Positions 50,127 to 59,075 of a DNA stretch of 64,000 bases are shown in pieces. The stretch's first letter is position 1; each line of letters opens with the position of its first letter. The position numbers and the translations under genes are program-made. The stretch is from Marinobacterium aestuarii (GTDB lineage Bacteria > Pseudomonadota > Gammaproteobacteria > Pseudomonadales > Balneatricaceae). The stretch covers positions 1 through 64,000 of the forward strand of contig NZ_CP015839.1 in NCBI RefSeq assembly GCF_001651805.1. The letters run 5' to 3'. The notes below the pieces were generated by a model. That model did no database searches, was not told the DNA's origin, and saw nothing but the letters and a program-made list of their open reading frames with translations.

Positions 50127-52151
50127 ATGAGCAACCCGCTGCTGCAGCAACCTGAACTGCCGACTTTCAGTGCCATCAAGCCCGAAAATGTGGAGCCGGC
50201 GATCGACGAGTTGCTTGGCCGCAACCGGGCGGGCATCGAAGCACTGTGCCAGGCGACGACGCCGCCGGACTGGAACAGCCTGGTGGCGCCACTGGAGCAG
50301 CTTAATGACGACCTGTCCCGGGCCTGGTCACCGGTGTCACATATGAATTCGGTGGTAAACGGCGATGCACTGCGCCAGGCCTACAACGCCTGCCTGCCCA
50401 AGCTGTCCCAGTACTGGACGGAATTGGGACAGAACCAGCAGCTGTTCGAGGCCTTCAGCCATCTGGCAGAGAACGACCAGTCTCTGGACGGCCCACAGCG
50501 CAAGGTGGTGGCCAATACCCTGCGGGATTTTCGCCTGTCGGGCATAGCCCTGCCGGCTGAAGGCCAGCAGCGTTACGCCGAACTGCAGCAGCAGCTGTCA
50601 CTGCTGACCACCCGTTTCTCGGAAAATGTACTGGATGCCACCAACGCCTGGAGCCTGCTGCTTACCGATGAATCTGAGCTTGCCGGCTTGCCTGAAATGG
50701 CGCTGGCCGGTGCGCGCCAGAGCGCCGAGGCCCGCGAGCAGCAGGGTTGGCTCTTTACGCTCGACTTCCCGTCCTATTTCGCCGTGGTCACCCACGCCGA
50801 TAACCGCGACCTGCGCCGCCAGCTGTACAGCGCCTATGCTACCCGCGCCTCTGAGCTCGGAACCGATGCTAAGTGGGACAATACTCAGCTGATCAACGAT
50901 ATTCTCGCGCTGCGTCACGAGCTGGCCCAGCTGCTCGGTTTTGGCAACTATGCGGAGTATTCGCTGGCGACCAAGATGGCGGAATCGACCGATCAGGTGA
51001 TCGGCTTTCTGGACGACCTCGCCACCCGCGCCCGCACGGCGGGGCAGCAGGAATACCGTGAACTGTGCGACTTTGCCCGCGAACACTATGGTCTGGAAAC
51101 CCTTGAGGCCTGGGACCTGGCGTACTGCAGTGAAAAGCTCAAGCAAGCGCGCTACGAGGTATCGCAGGAAACCCTGAGACCCTATTTCCCGATGCCCAAG
51201 GTGCTGGATGGCCTGTTTCAGGTGGCCGGGCGTCTGTTCGATATCCAGATTGAAGAGGTGACGGAGTTTGATCGCTGGCACAAGGATGCACGCCTGTTCA
51301 ACGTCTTGCGCAAGGGTGAGCGTCTGGCCAGCTTCTACCTGGACCCCTACGCCCGTGACAACAAGCGCGGCGGTGCCTGGATGGATACCTGCCGTATTCG
51401 CCGTCGTCTGCCCGATGGCCAGCTGCAGTTGCCGGTCGCCTATCTGGTATGCAACTTCACGCCGGCGGTGGGCTCGAATCCGGCGCTGCTGACCCATAAC
51501 GAAGTGACCACCCTGTTCCATGAGTTCGGTCACGGTCTGCACCATATGCTGACGCAGATAGAATGCGCCGATGTCAGCGGTATCAATGGCGTTGCCTGGG
51601 ATGCGGTGGAGTTGCCGAGCCAGTTTATGGAAAACTGGTGCTGGGAGCCTGAAGCCCTGCAGCTGATCTCAGGCCATTACCAGACCGGCGAAGTGCTGCC
51701 CAAGGCGCTGCTCGACAAGATGCTGGCGGCGAAGAACTTCCAGTCAGCCATGTTCATGGTGCGCCAGCTGGAGTTTTCCCTGTTTGATTTCCAGTTGCAC
51801 CGTGACTTTCAGCCCGGCGTAACCAATGTGCAGCAGTTGCTGGATGGTGTGCGCGAGCGGGTTTCGGTGGTACCTGTGCCGGACTTCAACCGCTTCCAGA
51901 ACAGCTTCAGCCATATCTTTGCCGGTGGCTACGCCGCTGGTTACTATAGTTACAAGTGGGCCGAAGTCCTGTCGGCGGATGCCTTTTCCCGCTTCGAGGA
52001 AGAGGGTATCTTTAGCCCCCAGGCCGGTGCGGATTTCCGCAGCAATGTGCTTGAGATGGGCGGCTCCCGTGAGCCGATGGAGCTGTTTGTCGCTTTCCGT
52101 GGCCGCGAGCCCAGCGTCGATGCGCTGTTGCGTCACGCAGGCATAGTCTGA
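50127..52151 (+). CDS. prlC: Oligopeptidase A
   Basis: PrlC/OpdA is a cytoplasmic M3 zinc metallopeptidase that degrades signal peptides and short peptides. The 674-residue protein has the zinc motif HEFGHGLHHM (His-Glu-x-x-His) near 467, the downstream Glu in the family's usual place, and the N-terminal NPLLQQPELPTFSAIKPENV. A hairpin follows the stop before the next gene. Confidence 0.97.
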   Translation: MSNPLLQQPELPTFSAIKPENVEPAIDELLGRNRAGIEALCQATTPPDWNSLVAPLEQLNDDLSRAWSPVSHMNSVVNGDALRQAYNACLPKLSQYWTELGQNQQLFEAFSHLAENDQSLDGPQRKVVANTLRDFRLSGIALPAEGQQRYAELQQQLSLLTTRFSENVLDATNAWSLLLTDESELAGLPEMALAGARQSAEAREQQGWLFTLDFPSYFAVVTHADNRDLRRQLYSAYATRASELGTDAKWDNTQLINDILALRHELAQLLGFGNYAEYSLATKMAESTDQVIGFLDDLATRARTAGQQEYRELCDFAREHYGLETLEAWDLAYCSEKLKQARYEVSQETLRPYFPMPKVLDGLFQVAGRLFDIQIEEVTEFDRWHKDARLFNVLRKGERLASFYLDPYARDNKRGGAWMDTCRIRRRLPDGQLQLPVAYLVCNFTPAVGSNPALLTHNEVTTLFHEFGHGLHHMLTQIECADVSGINGVAWDAVELPSQFMENWCWEPEALQLISGHYQTGEVLPKALLDKMLAAKNFQSAMFMVRQLEFSLFDFQLHRDFQPGVTNVQQLLDGVRERVSVVPVPDFNRFQNSFSHIFAGGYAAGYYSYKWAEVLSADAFSRFEEEGIFSPQAGADFRSNVLEMGGSREPMELFVAFRGREPSVDALLRHAGIV

Positions 52152-52173
52152 GTCTCCATTAACGTGCAACAAG

Positions 52174-52204
52174 CTGTACAGGTCGTCCGTGACGGCCTGT
52201 ACAG
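52174..52204 (+). other. Hairpin between prlC and the zinc-ribbon gene
   Basis: CTGTACAGG (52174-52182) and CCTGTACAG (52196-52204) form a perfect 9-bp stem with a 13-base loop. It ends 12 bases before the next ATG, right at the AGGA box. Without a T tract it is more likely to tune mRNA ends or translation than to terminate. Confidence 0.5.
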
Positions 52205-52215
52205 GGCAGGAACCT

Positions 52216-52473
52216 ATGACAGTGATCAAGCGTTTTATTGCCGGCGCGGTTTGTCCGCGCTGTGGCCAGATGGATTGTCTGCGCATGTATCGGGACGACG
52301 AGCGCGAATTTCGCGAATGTGTGCGGTGCGACTTCGAGGATACCCAGCGTCTGGATGGCACGCCTGAAGTGCAAGAGCTCGAAACCCGTGTCAATCAGGC
52401 CAAACCGGTGCTTGATGCCGGTGAACGGCCCATTCGCTTTGTGCCCAACCCCGTCAAAGACAGCGGCAAATGA
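52216..52473 (+). CDS. YheV-family zinc-ribbon protein
   Basis: An 85-residue protein with two CxxC pairs, CPRCGQMDC and CVRC (VCPRCGQMDCLRMYRDD ... FRECVRCDFEDTQRLDG), forming a likely zinc ribbon. It matches the small YheV/DUF2387 family found beside prlC (yheV and prlC are linked in gammaproteobacteria). The function is unknown. ATG 52216 has AGGA five bases upstream; an earlier GTG at 52189 lies within the hairpin. It overlaps tag by 4 bp. Confidence 0.88.
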   Translation: MTVIKRFIAGAVCPRCGQMDCLRMYRDDEREFRECVRCDFEDTQRLDGTPEVQELETRVNQAKPVLDAGERPIRFVPNPVKDSGK

Positions 52474-53072
52474 GCGCTGAGGGTGCAGTGACTCGCTGTG
52501 CCTGGGCGCTGAACAGCGCGCTGGAAATTGATTACCACGATACCGAATGGGGTCGGCCCCAGACGGACGACCAGGTGCTGTTCGAGTTTCTGGTGCTGGA
52601 GGGGGCCCAGGCGGGCCTGAGCTGGCGCACCGTGCTGGAAAAGCGTGAAGGTTACCGGCGGCATTTTCAGGGCTTTGATCCGGCAGCGGTGGCCGTTTTG
52701 GGCGCCGATGCTATCGAGGCCATGCTGGCGGACCCCGGTGTGATCCGTCATCGCGGCAAGCTTGAAAGTGCCGTTGGCAATGCACGCATCTTTCTGGAAC
52801 TGCAGGCCAAACATGGCAGTTTCGCCCGCTACCTGTGGCAGTTCACCGATGGCAAACCGTTGCAGGGCCAGCGTGAGCTTATGGCGCAGGTGCCGGCCCA
52901 GACGACGGAATCCCAGCAGCTTTCCAAAGAGCTTAAGCGTCTGGGCATGCGCTTTGTTGGCCCGACCATCTGTTATGCCTATATGCAGGCCGTGGGCCTG
53001 GTGAACGACCACCTGCTGAGTTGCCCGTGCCATGCCGACTGTGTCGCAGCGGGCGAGCGCTTTAGTCTCTGA
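52470..53072 (+). CDS. tag: DNA-3-methyladenine glycosylase I
   Basis: Tag removes 3-methyladenine from alkylated DNA. The 200-residue protein has the family start RCAWALNSALEIDYHDTEWG, the FEFLVLEGAQAGLSWRTVLEKREGYR block, and the C-terminal zinc site with HxxxxC-type CPCHADC. In Pseudomonas tag is next to glyQ; here it is 30 kb away, coupled by ATGA to the zinc-ribbon gene. Confidence 0.96.
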   Translation: MSAEGAVTRCAWALNSALEIDYHDTEWGRPQTDDQVLFEFLVLEGAQAGLSWRTVLEKREGYRRHFQGFDPAAVAVLGADAIEAMLADPGVIRHRGKLESAVGNARIFLELQAKHGSFARYLWQFTDGKPLQGQRELMAQVPAQTTESQQLSKELKRLGMRFVGPTICYAYMQAVGLVNDHLLSCPCHADCVAAGERFSL

Positions 53073-53111
53073 TACTTTTCTGCGGTTTTTTCAGCCTGTC
53101 CGCCGGCCGGC

Positions 53112-54212
53112 TCAGCGCTCGGCGCTGACCCGGTAAATGGCGCCGGCCTGGTCGTCGGAAATCAGCAGGCTGCCGTCCCCGTCGACCAAGACATCCACCG
53201 GACGCCCCCAGGCGCTCTGCCCCTGCAGCCAACCGGTGACGAAGGGTTTGTGGCTGATCACCCTGCCCTCCTCGGTTTGCAGCTTCATGACCCTATAGCC
53301 CGACTTCTCGCTGCGATTCCAGGAACCGTGTTCGGCAATAAAGAGTGTATTGCCGCTGGCCTTGGGCAGTTGCCCGCCGCGGTAAAAAGTCATGCCCAGC
53401 GCCGCCACATGGGCACCGAGCCCCAGTACCGGGGATACAAAGTCGGTGTTGTCGGCGGTGGCCGCATAGACAGGGTCCGGCACGGGTTTGGCCTTGTGAT
53501 TGCTGTGAAAGAACGGAAATCCGAAGTGCTGTCCGGGCTCGGTGAGGCGGTTCAGTTCGTCGTCCGGCAGGTTGTCCCCCAGCAGGTCGCGGCCGTTGTC
53601 GGTGAACCAGAGCTGGCCGCTCAGCGGGTGCCAGTCCATGCCCACGCTGTTGCGCACGCCCTGGGCGACGGTTTCGATACGGCCCGAGCGGGGGTTGATC
53701 CGGCTGATGGTGGCAAACAGCGGATTGTCCGGCAGGCAGACATTGCAGGGGGCTCCAATATTGAAATAGAGCCAGCCATCGGGCCCGACGGACAGGTATT
53801 TGGCACCGTGATGCTTGTTGCGCGGCAGCTGGTCGGTGATGAGCTGGCGGGCCGGAATCTCCGGCAGCCGCTGCTCAATGGCCGGATAGCGCCAGATGCG
53901 ATTCACCTCCGCCACATAGAGATCACCCTGATGCACCGCCACACCGTTGGGCATGTTGAGTCCCGAGCCTATGCGCATGGACTCTTCGTAACGGCCGTCG
54001 CCATCCCGGTCTCGCAGCGCCGTAATGCCATCGCCGTTGCGACTGCCGACAAAGAGGGTACCCAAGTCACCCAGCGCCAGTTGGCGGGCCCCCGGAACCT
54101 CGGCCACCAGGGCAATGTCGTGCCCGCTGGGCACCTTGAGCAGGTGCAGCGGAAGTTCGGCCCGGGCCGTCAGGGCCGGCAGAAGGCAGGCGAGCAGCAG
54201 CAATTTACGCAT
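53112..54212 (-). CDS. PQQ-dependent sugar (sorbosone-type) dehydrogenase family protein
   Basis: A 366-residue periplasmic beta-propeller with signal peptide MRKLLLLACLLPALTARA. Family blocks are LGTLFVGSRNGDGITALRDR, MPNGVAVHQGDLYVAEVNRI, LSVGPDGWLYFNIGAPCNVC and WGRPVDVLVDGDGSLLISDD, as in sorbosone/glucose dehydrogenases that use PQQ. No PQQ synthesis genes are in the window, and the true substrate is unknown. Its ATG overlaps the MATE stop (TGATG), so it sits at the end of the zinc-uptake operon by overlap. Confidence 0.88.
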   Translation of the reverse strand: MRKLLLLACLLPALTARAELPLHLLKVPSGHDIALVAEVPGARQLALGDLGTLFVGSRNGDGITALRDRDGDGRYEESMRIGSGLNMPNGVAVHQGDLYVAEVNRIWRYPAIEQRLPEIPARQLITDQLPRNKHHGAKYLSVGPDGWLYFNIGAPCNVCLPDNPLFATISRINPRSGRIETVAQGVRNSVGMDWHPLSGQLWFTDNGRDLLGDNLPDDELNRLTEPGQHFGFPFFHSNHKAKPVPDPVYAATADNTDFVSPVLGLGAHVAALGMTFYRGGQLPKASGNTLFIAEHGSWNRSEKSGYRVMKLQTEEGRVISHKPFVTGWLQGQSAWGRPVDVLVDGDGSLLISDDQAGAIYRVSAER

Positions 54213-55552
54213 CAGGATAACCAGAGCTCCTTTTTGCACAGTGTGCGGTAAACATAGCCGCCGGTCAGCGCCCGGGCCACAAAGAGGCCCATGAAAGCGA
54301 GCCAGAGTCCCTGATTTCCCAAGTCCTGCAGCAGCCACCAGAGTGGCAGGTAGGCACAGAATACCGAGACGATCATGGTGTTCTGCATGGCGCGCACCTG
54401 GGTGGTGCCGATGAAGATGCCATCCAGCAGATAGCTCCAGACGCCCACCAGTGGCAGCAGGATGATCCAGGGCAGGAAGTCGATGGCCAGGGCGCGCACC
54501 GGTTCAATATCTGTCAGGATGCCGATAATCTGTGCGCCCGCCAGCCAGAACAGCAGGCTGAACGCCAGGGCGGTGAACAGCGACCAGATCAGCGCCGTGA
54601 ACACCGTATCGTAGAAGTGATCCAGCCGGCGCTGGCCGATGGCCCGTCCGGCGAGGGCCTCGGTGGCGTGGGCGAAGCCGTCCAGACCGTGGGAAATCAG
54701 CAGCAGAAAGTTCAGCAGCACGGCGTTGGCCGACAGCGTCAGGGTGCCCATGCGTGCGCCCTGGCTGGTAAAAAAGGCAAAGCACAGCAGCAGCAGCAGG
54801 GTGCGCACAAAGAGGTAGCGATTGACCATCAGCAACTCGATGTAGTCCGGCAGGTGCCACAGGCTCCGCCGGTCCAGAGTGCCGGAGGTGTTACGCAGTA
54901 CGCGCTTTGTCAGGTAAAGCCCCAGCCCCAGCGACAGGTACTCCGAGCATACGGTGGCCAGCGCCACGCCGTCAGCATGCATGCCAAGCCCGTAGACCGC
55001 CAGCAGGTCCAGCAGCATGTTGGCGACGTTGGTCACCAGCAGTAACAGCAGTGGGATGCGGGTGTTCTGGTTGCCCAGAAACCAGCCCAGCAGGGCGTAA
55101 TTGCACAGCACCGCGGGGGCACCAAAGATGCGGATCCAGGCATAGCGCTCGGCTTCGGCGGTGACCAGATCGCCGGCATCCATCAGTGATAGCGCAATGG
55201 CGACCAGCGGCCGGTGAACCAGCAACAGCAGCAGGCCGAGTGCCGCCCCCAGCACCAGGGCGCGGGCCAGCAGCAGGCGTATCTGGGCGCCGTCTTCGCG
55301 CCCCTGTGCCTGAGCCGTAAGGCCGGTGGTGCCCATGCGCAGAAAGCCGAAGGCCCAGTAGAGGGTGGTGAAAATCATCCCCCCCACCGCCACGGCCCCC
55401 AGGTAGTGACTCTCGGGCAGATGACCGATCACCGCGGTATCCACCAGCCCCAGCAGAGGCACGGTGATATTGCTCAGGATCATCGGCCAGGCCAGCTGCC
55501 AGATGCGCTGGTGGTTCTCGCGGCTGGGCCAGCGCAGGCGGTACTGGCTCAT
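54212..55552 (-). CDS. MATE-family (DinF-type) efflux transporter
   Basis: A 446-residue inner-membrane protein with twelve hydrophobic helices. Family features are IWQLAWPMILSNITVPLLGL and VDTAVIGHLPESHYLGAVAV at the start, and the repeated pattern in the second half (LLNFLLLISHGLDGFAHATE). It is the DinF-like group of Na+ or H+-driven exporters. It overlaps znuB upstream and the sugar dehydrogenase downstream (TGATG each), which suggests one operon with zur-znuCB. Confidence 0.92.
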   Translation of the reverse strand: MSQYRLRWPSRENHQRIWQLAWPMILSNITVPLLGLVDTAVIGHLPESHYLGAVAVGGMIFTTLYWAFGFLRMGTTGLTAQAQGREDGAQIRLLLARALVLGAALGLLLLLVHRPLVAIALSLMDAGDLVTAEAERYAWIRIFGAPAVLCNYALLGWFLGNQNTRIPLLLLLVTNVANMLLDLLAVYGLGMHADGVALATVCSEYLSLGLGLYLTKRVLRNTSGTLDRRSLWHLPDYIELLMVNRYLFVRTLLLLLCFAFFTSQGARMGTLTLSANAVLLNFLLLISHGLDGFAHATEALAGRAIGQRRLDHFYDTVFTALIWSLFTALAFSLLFWLAGAQIIGILTDIEPVRALAIDFLPWIILLPLVGVWSYLLDGIFIGTTQVRAMQNTMIVSVFCAYLPLWWLLQDLGNQGLWLAFMGLFVARALTGGYVYRTLCKKELWLS

Positions 55553-56352
55553 CAGGCGCGGCTTCCGGCCTGGCGCAGTGGCAGGCTGTACAGCAACAGG
55601 AATTCAGCCAGGGCGGCGACCACCACCGAGGGGCCGGCCGGCGTATCCCAGCGCCAGGAGGCGGCGAGGCCCGCGGTGACCGCCAGGCAACCCAGCACGG
55701 CCGCCAGGCAGGCCATTTGTTCAGGCGTGCGGGACAGACGCCTGGCGGCCGCCGCCGGGATGATCAGCAGGGATGTGATCAGCAGAATGCCGACGATCTT
55801 CATGGCCGCAGCAATGACTACGGCGATCAGCAGCATCAGGGTCAGGCGCAGTCGCGCCACCGGTATCCCTTCAACCTGAGCCAGTTCCTCATTGATGGTG
55901 ATGGCCAGCAGGCCATCCCACAGACGCCACAGCAGCAGCAGCACCAGAGCGCCACCGCCGTAAATCCAGTAGATGTCCTGCACAGTGATGGCCAGCAGAT
56001 CACCGAACAGGTAGGCCAGCAGGTCGACGCGCACATTGTCCAGCAGGGCGATGGCTACGAGCCCGAGGGACAGGGTGCTGTGGGCCATGATGCCGAGCAG
56101 CGTATCGGTGGCCACAAAGCGCTGGCGCTGCAATGTCACCAGCAGCAGGGCCAGCAGCACACAGCTGGTCACGACCGCCAGGTTGACGTTTATTTCCAGC
56201 ATAAAGCCCAGCGCTACGCCCAGCAGGGCCGAGTGGGCCAGGGTATCGCCGAAATAGGCCATGCGACGCCAGACCACAAAGGAGCCCAGGGGGCCGGCAA
56301 TAACGGCCACGCCCAGGCCGCCGATCAGGGCATACAGCAGAAAATCATCCAT
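55552..56352 (-). CDS. znuB: Zinc ABC transporter permease ZnuB
   Basis: The inner-membrane channel of the zinc importer. The 266-residue protein has about eight helices and the ABC-3 family core ([20 protein letters not shown], then [20 protein letters not shown] and [21 protein letters not shown]). It overlaps znuC by 8 bp and the MATE gene by one base. Confidence 0.97.
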   Translation of the reverse strand: MDDFLLYALIGGLGVAVIAGPLGSFVVWRRMAYFGDTLAHSALLGVALGFMLEINVNLAVVTSCVLLALLLVTLQRQRFVATDTLLGIMAHSTLSLGLVAIALLDNVRVDLLAYLFGDLLAITVQDIYWIYGGGALVLLLLWRLWDGLLAITINEELAQVEGIPVARLRLTLMLLIAVVIAAAMKIVGILLITSLLIIPAAAARRLSRTPEQMACLAAVLGCLAVTAGLAASWRWDTPAGPSVVVAALAEFLLLYSLPLRQAGSRA

Positions 56353-57133
56353 GGGGCTCGTTACTCTTTACCGCGGTGCCTGCCGGCTTGACGACATCGC
56401 CGTGCACATTGTGGACATGGTTATGGTGGTGGCTGTAGAGCGCCAGGTTTTCGGCACCGGGCACACCGAACATCTCGCGAAAGGTCGGGTCATTGCTGAC
56501 CTGCTCGGGGTGGCCGGAGCAGCAGACGTGGCGGTTCATGCAGACCACATGGTCGGTGGAGGACATCACCAGGTGCAGGTCGTGGGAGATCATCAGGACG
56601 CCGCAGCCACGCTGATCGCGTATGCGGGCGATCAGCTTGTACAGCTCGATCTGGCCGTTGATGTCCACACCCTGCACCGGCTCATCCAGCACCAGCAGCG
56701 TCGGCTCCTGCAGCAGGGCCCGTGCCAGCAGCACGCGCTGGGTTTCGCCGCCCGACAGACTATGGATCGACTGCTTCAGCAGGCGCAGTGCGCCGACATC
56801 GGCCAGGGCCTTTTCCAGCGAGGCATTGTCGCGGCTGCGGGCGGTTTGCAGGAAGCGCTCCACGGTCAGCGGAAAGGTCTGATCGATATGCAGCTTCTGT
56901 GGCATATAGCCGATGCGCAGGTCGGGCTTGCGCCATACTTCGCCGCTGCTGGGCTTGATCAGCCCGAGGACGACCCGCACCAGGGTGGTCTTGCCGGCGC
57001 CATTGGGGCCTATCAGGGTGGTGATGCAGTCGCGGTGCAGCTCCATGGAGATATTCTGCAGCACATGGTTGCGCCCAAAGCGCACATTGATACCGTCAAG
57101 CCTGGCCAGGTGCTGGTGTGCGTGGCTAGTCAT
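56345..57133 (-). CDS. znuC: Zinc ABC transporter ATP-binding protein ZnuC
   Basis: The ATPase of the zinc importer. The 262-residue protein has Walker [13 protein letters not shown], the signature [16 protein letters not shown] and Walker [14 protein letters not shown] start at ATG 57133 ([16 protein letters not shown]), which overlaps the zur stop by 4 bp, not the longer frame to 57184. The C-terminus is His-rich ([11 protein letters not shown]), a common trait in zinc transporters. Confidence 0.97.
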   Translation of the reverse strand: MTSHAHQHLARLDGINVRFGRNHVLQNISMELHRDCITTLIGPNGAGKTTLVRVVLGLIKPSSGEVWRKPDLRIGYMPQKLHIDQTFPLTVERFLQTARSRDNASLEKALADVGALRLLKQSIHSLSGGETQRVLLARALLQEPTLLVLDEPVQGVDINGQIELYKLIARIRDQRGCGVLMISHDLHLVMSSTDHVVCMNRHVCCSGHPEQVSNDPTFREMFGVPGAENLALYSHHHNHVHNVHGDVVKPAGTAVKSNEPHG

Positions 57134-57642
57134 TCTGCCTCCCGTTGCCGGCTGTTTGCGTCGCTGTGCTGGCAATTCGGACAAAGGCCCACCACTTCAA
57201 CGGTTTCCTGCTCGATGACGAAGCCCAGATGCGCGGCGCTGTTGTGGATGGCGTTCTGGACCGGTGCCGACTCCAGCTCCACCGTGCAGCTGCAGTTGCG
57301 GCAAATCAGAAAGCAGCCCTGATGCGCAGGACCCGGGTGCGGGCAGCCGATGAAAGCATTGAGGGAGGCAATGCGGTGCACCAGTCCCTGGGTCTGCAGA
57401 AAGTCCAGTGCGCGGTAGACCGTGGGCGGCGCCGAGTTGAAGCCAGCGTCGGCCAGGGCCGGCAGCAGCTCGTAGGCGCCCAGCGGCTTGTGGCTCTGCC
57501 AGATGAGCTGCAGTACCAGTTCGCGAATCGGTGTCAGGCGCTGCTTGCGCTCGCCGCAGAGCGTGCGGGCTTTGTGTAGCGCCTCGTGGATGCACCTGTC
57601 GTGATTGTGCCCGGGCTGAAATGATAAAGGTTGCTTGCTCAT
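57130..57642 (-). CDS. zur: Zinc uptake regulator Zur
   Basis: A Fur-family repressor that shuts zinc uptake when zinc is sufficient. The 170-residue protein has the winged-helix core ([20 protein letters not shown], then [20 protein letters not shown]) and metal sites: C-rich FLICRNCSC and the C-terminal GLCPNCQH. It heads zur-znuC-znuB and is divergent from znuA; a palindrome between them is the likely Zur box. Confidence 0.95.
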   Translation of the reverse strand: MSKQPLSFQPGHNHDRCIHEALHKARTLCGERKQRLTPIRELVLQLIWQSHKPLGAYELLPALADAGFNSAPPTVYRALDFLQTQGLVHRIASLNAFIGCPHPGPAHQGCFLICRNCSCTVELESAPVQNAIHNSAAHLGFVIEQETVEVVGLCPNCQHSDANSRQREAE

Positions 57643-57663
57643 GGTTTCGCACTGGATATGTTT

Positions 57664-57678
57664 TGTTATAGTGTAACT
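57664..57678. promoter_or_regulatory. Probable Zur box between zur and znuA
   Basis: TGTTATAGTGTAACT contains the dyad GTTA-TAGTG-TAAC, similar to the gammaproteobacterial Zur pattern TGTTATANTATAACA. The gap is only 66 bp, so one site could control both divergent transcripts. Confidence 0.7.
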
Positions 57679-57708
57679 TAAATTGTTATCTGATGGACCC
57701 TTGAAACC

Positions 57709-58689
57709 ATGTCGTTGCGTAAACTTTTAGTCTTGTCTGGCCTTGTTCTGCCGCTGCTGGCATCCCCCGTGCAGGCCCTGCAGGTGGTGGCCAGCGTCAA
57801 GCCGTTACAACTGCTCAGTGCCGCACTGCTGGACGGTATCTCGGAGCCGCGCTTGCTGGTGCCGACCGATGCGTCTGTGCACAACTATGTGCTCAAGCCC
57901 TCGGACGTACGGGGGCTGGCGGCGGCGGATCTGGTGATCTGGGTCGGCCCCGAGCTTGAGCTGTTTCTTGGCAAGGTGCTGAAAAATACCGATGCGCGCA
58001 TTCTGCAACTCAGTCATGCGGGTACGGCGGCGTCTGACTCCGAATCCGACCATGACCATGACCACGACCACGAAAAACATGCCGATGAGCATGACGATGA
58101 GCATGAGGGCCATGCCGACGAGTCAGCTGACCATGCTGCGGAGTCAGAACAGGGCGAGGTGCATAATCATGCCGTGGACGCCCATCTGTGGATGGATCCG
58201 GAACTGATGCTGGCCGCGGCGCAGCGCCTGCAGCAGATGCTGGCGCAGATCGCCCCCGAACACGGGCCCAGGCTGGCTGCCAACTATGCCCGCTTTGCCG
58301 CTTCGCTGCAGGCAAGGGACGCAGCCCTGCGCCTGCAGCTGGCGCCACTGGCTGATCGCGGCTTCTTTGTGTTCCACGATGCCTACGGTCATTTTGTCGG
58401 CCACTACGGTTTGAAGCAGCTGGGTTACTTTACCGTGGACCCCGCCCGCCCGCCCGGCGCCCGCCGTCTGAGTGACATTCGCCGGCAACTTAAGGCCCGC
58501 GAGGCGGTCTGTGTCTTTAGCGAGCCACAGTTTCGTGCCAATGTGGTCAGCAGTGTTACCCAGGGGCTCAATGTGCGTCATGGTGAGCTGGACCCGCTGG
58601 CGCGGGGCTTTGAGCCTGGCCCCACCGCCTACGTTGACTACCTGGAGAGCCTCGCCGGGGCCTTTGCGGACTGTTTAACGCCTGATTGA
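57709..58689 (+). CDS. znuA: Zinc ABC transporter substrate-binding protein ZnuA
   Basis: The periplasmic zinc-binding protein. The 326-residue product has a signal peptide (LLVLSGLVLPLLASPVQA), the family's zinc ligands His58 (ASVHNY), His159 (DAHLWMDP) and a third in HDAYGHF, and an unusually long His/Asp/Glu-rich loop at about 112-155 (SDHDHDHDHEKHADEHDD and further). The loop probably gathers zinc and senses its level. It is divergent from zur. Confidence 0.97.
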   Translation: MSLRKLLVLSGLVLPLLASPVQALQVVASVKPLQLLSAALLDGISEPRLLVPTDASVHNYVLKPSDVRGLAAADLVIWVGPELELFLGKVLKNTDARILQLSHAGTAASDSESDHDHDHDHEKHADEHDDEHEGHADESADHAAESEQGEVHNHAVDAHLWMDPELMLAAAQRLQQMLAQIAPEHGPRLAANYARFAASLQARDAALRLQLAPLADRGFFVFHDAYGHFVGHYGLKQLGYFTVDPARPPGARRLSDIRRQLKAREAVCVFSEPQFRANVVSSVTQGLNVRHGELDPLARGFEPGPTAYVDYLESLAGAFADCLTPD

Positions 58690-58710
58690 TAAATATTTTC
58701 ATCTAGGGGC

Positions 58711-58739
58711 TTCACAAGGCAAAAAACCGTCTATATAAT
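58711..58739 (+). promoter_or_regulatory. Sigma-70 promoter of the tRNA-Leu pair
   Basis: TTCACA (58711-58716, 5/6 of the -35) is followed after exactly 17 bases by TATAAT (58734-58739, perfect -10). A GC-rich discriminator TCGCCCCAC follows before the tRNA, as in stringently controlled stable RNA promoters. Confidence 0.88.
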
Positions 58740-58755
58740 TCGCCCCACTTTCGTC

Positions 58756-58842
58756 GCAGATGTGGTGGAATTGGTAGACACGCTAGCTTCAGGTGCTAGT
58801 GCTCGAAAGGGCGTGGGAGTTCGAGTCTCCCCATCTGCACCA
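58756..58842 (+). tRNA. tRNA-Leu (anticodon CAG), copy 1
   Basis: An 87-base class II tRNA with acceptor stem GCAGATG/CATCTGC, loop TTCAGGT giving anticodon CAG (reads CUG), a variable arm GCTCGAAAGGGC-type, the T arm GGGAGTTCGAGTCTCC and encoded 3' CCA. It is identical to copy 2, 94 bp downstream. Confidence 0.97.
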
Positions 58843-58936
58843 CTTCAGGGCCCAGTCTCTGAGCGGTGCAGCCTGCGAACCACGAAAGTACGCAAGACCC
58901 TAATAGAGTGTGCTCTCGATAAAAAGCACAACCGAT

Positions 58937-59023
58937 GCAGATGTGGTGGAATTGGTAGACACGCTAGCTTCAGGTGCTAGTGCTCGAAAGGGCGTGGGAG
59001 TTCGAGTCTCCCCATCTGCACCA
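58937..59023 (+). tRNA. tRNA-Leu (anticodon CAG), copy 2
   Basis: Same 87-base sequence as copy 1, including the CCA end. No separate promoter is evident in the 94-bp spacer, so the two are probably one transcript. Its 3' end is also the first arm of an inverted repeat. Confidence 0.97.
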
Positions 59024-59057
59024 CTTATTCCGGTTAAGATCCGGTAAGTGGTGCAGA
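59015..59057 (+). repeat. Inverted copy of the tRNA-Leu 3' end
   Basis: TCTGCACCACTTA (59015-59027, tRNA acceptor strand and CCA) and TAAGTGGTGCAGA (59045-59057) are perfectly complementary, with TTCCGGTTAAGATCCGG between them. The hairpin would compete with the acceptor stem. No T tract follows. Copy 1 lacks a full counterpart. Confidence 0.8.
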
Positions 59058-59075
59058 ACTTCGGTTATCCTCTTA

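Noticed and set aside
58756-59023. Genomic island or prophage integrated at tRNA-Leu
   Set aside because: No integrase, no direct att repeat at a distance and no phage genes are visible; neighbours on both sides look chromosomal.
59015-59057. Rho-independent terminator after tRNA-Leu copy 2
   Set aside because: The stem includes the mature tRNA end and no T tract follows.
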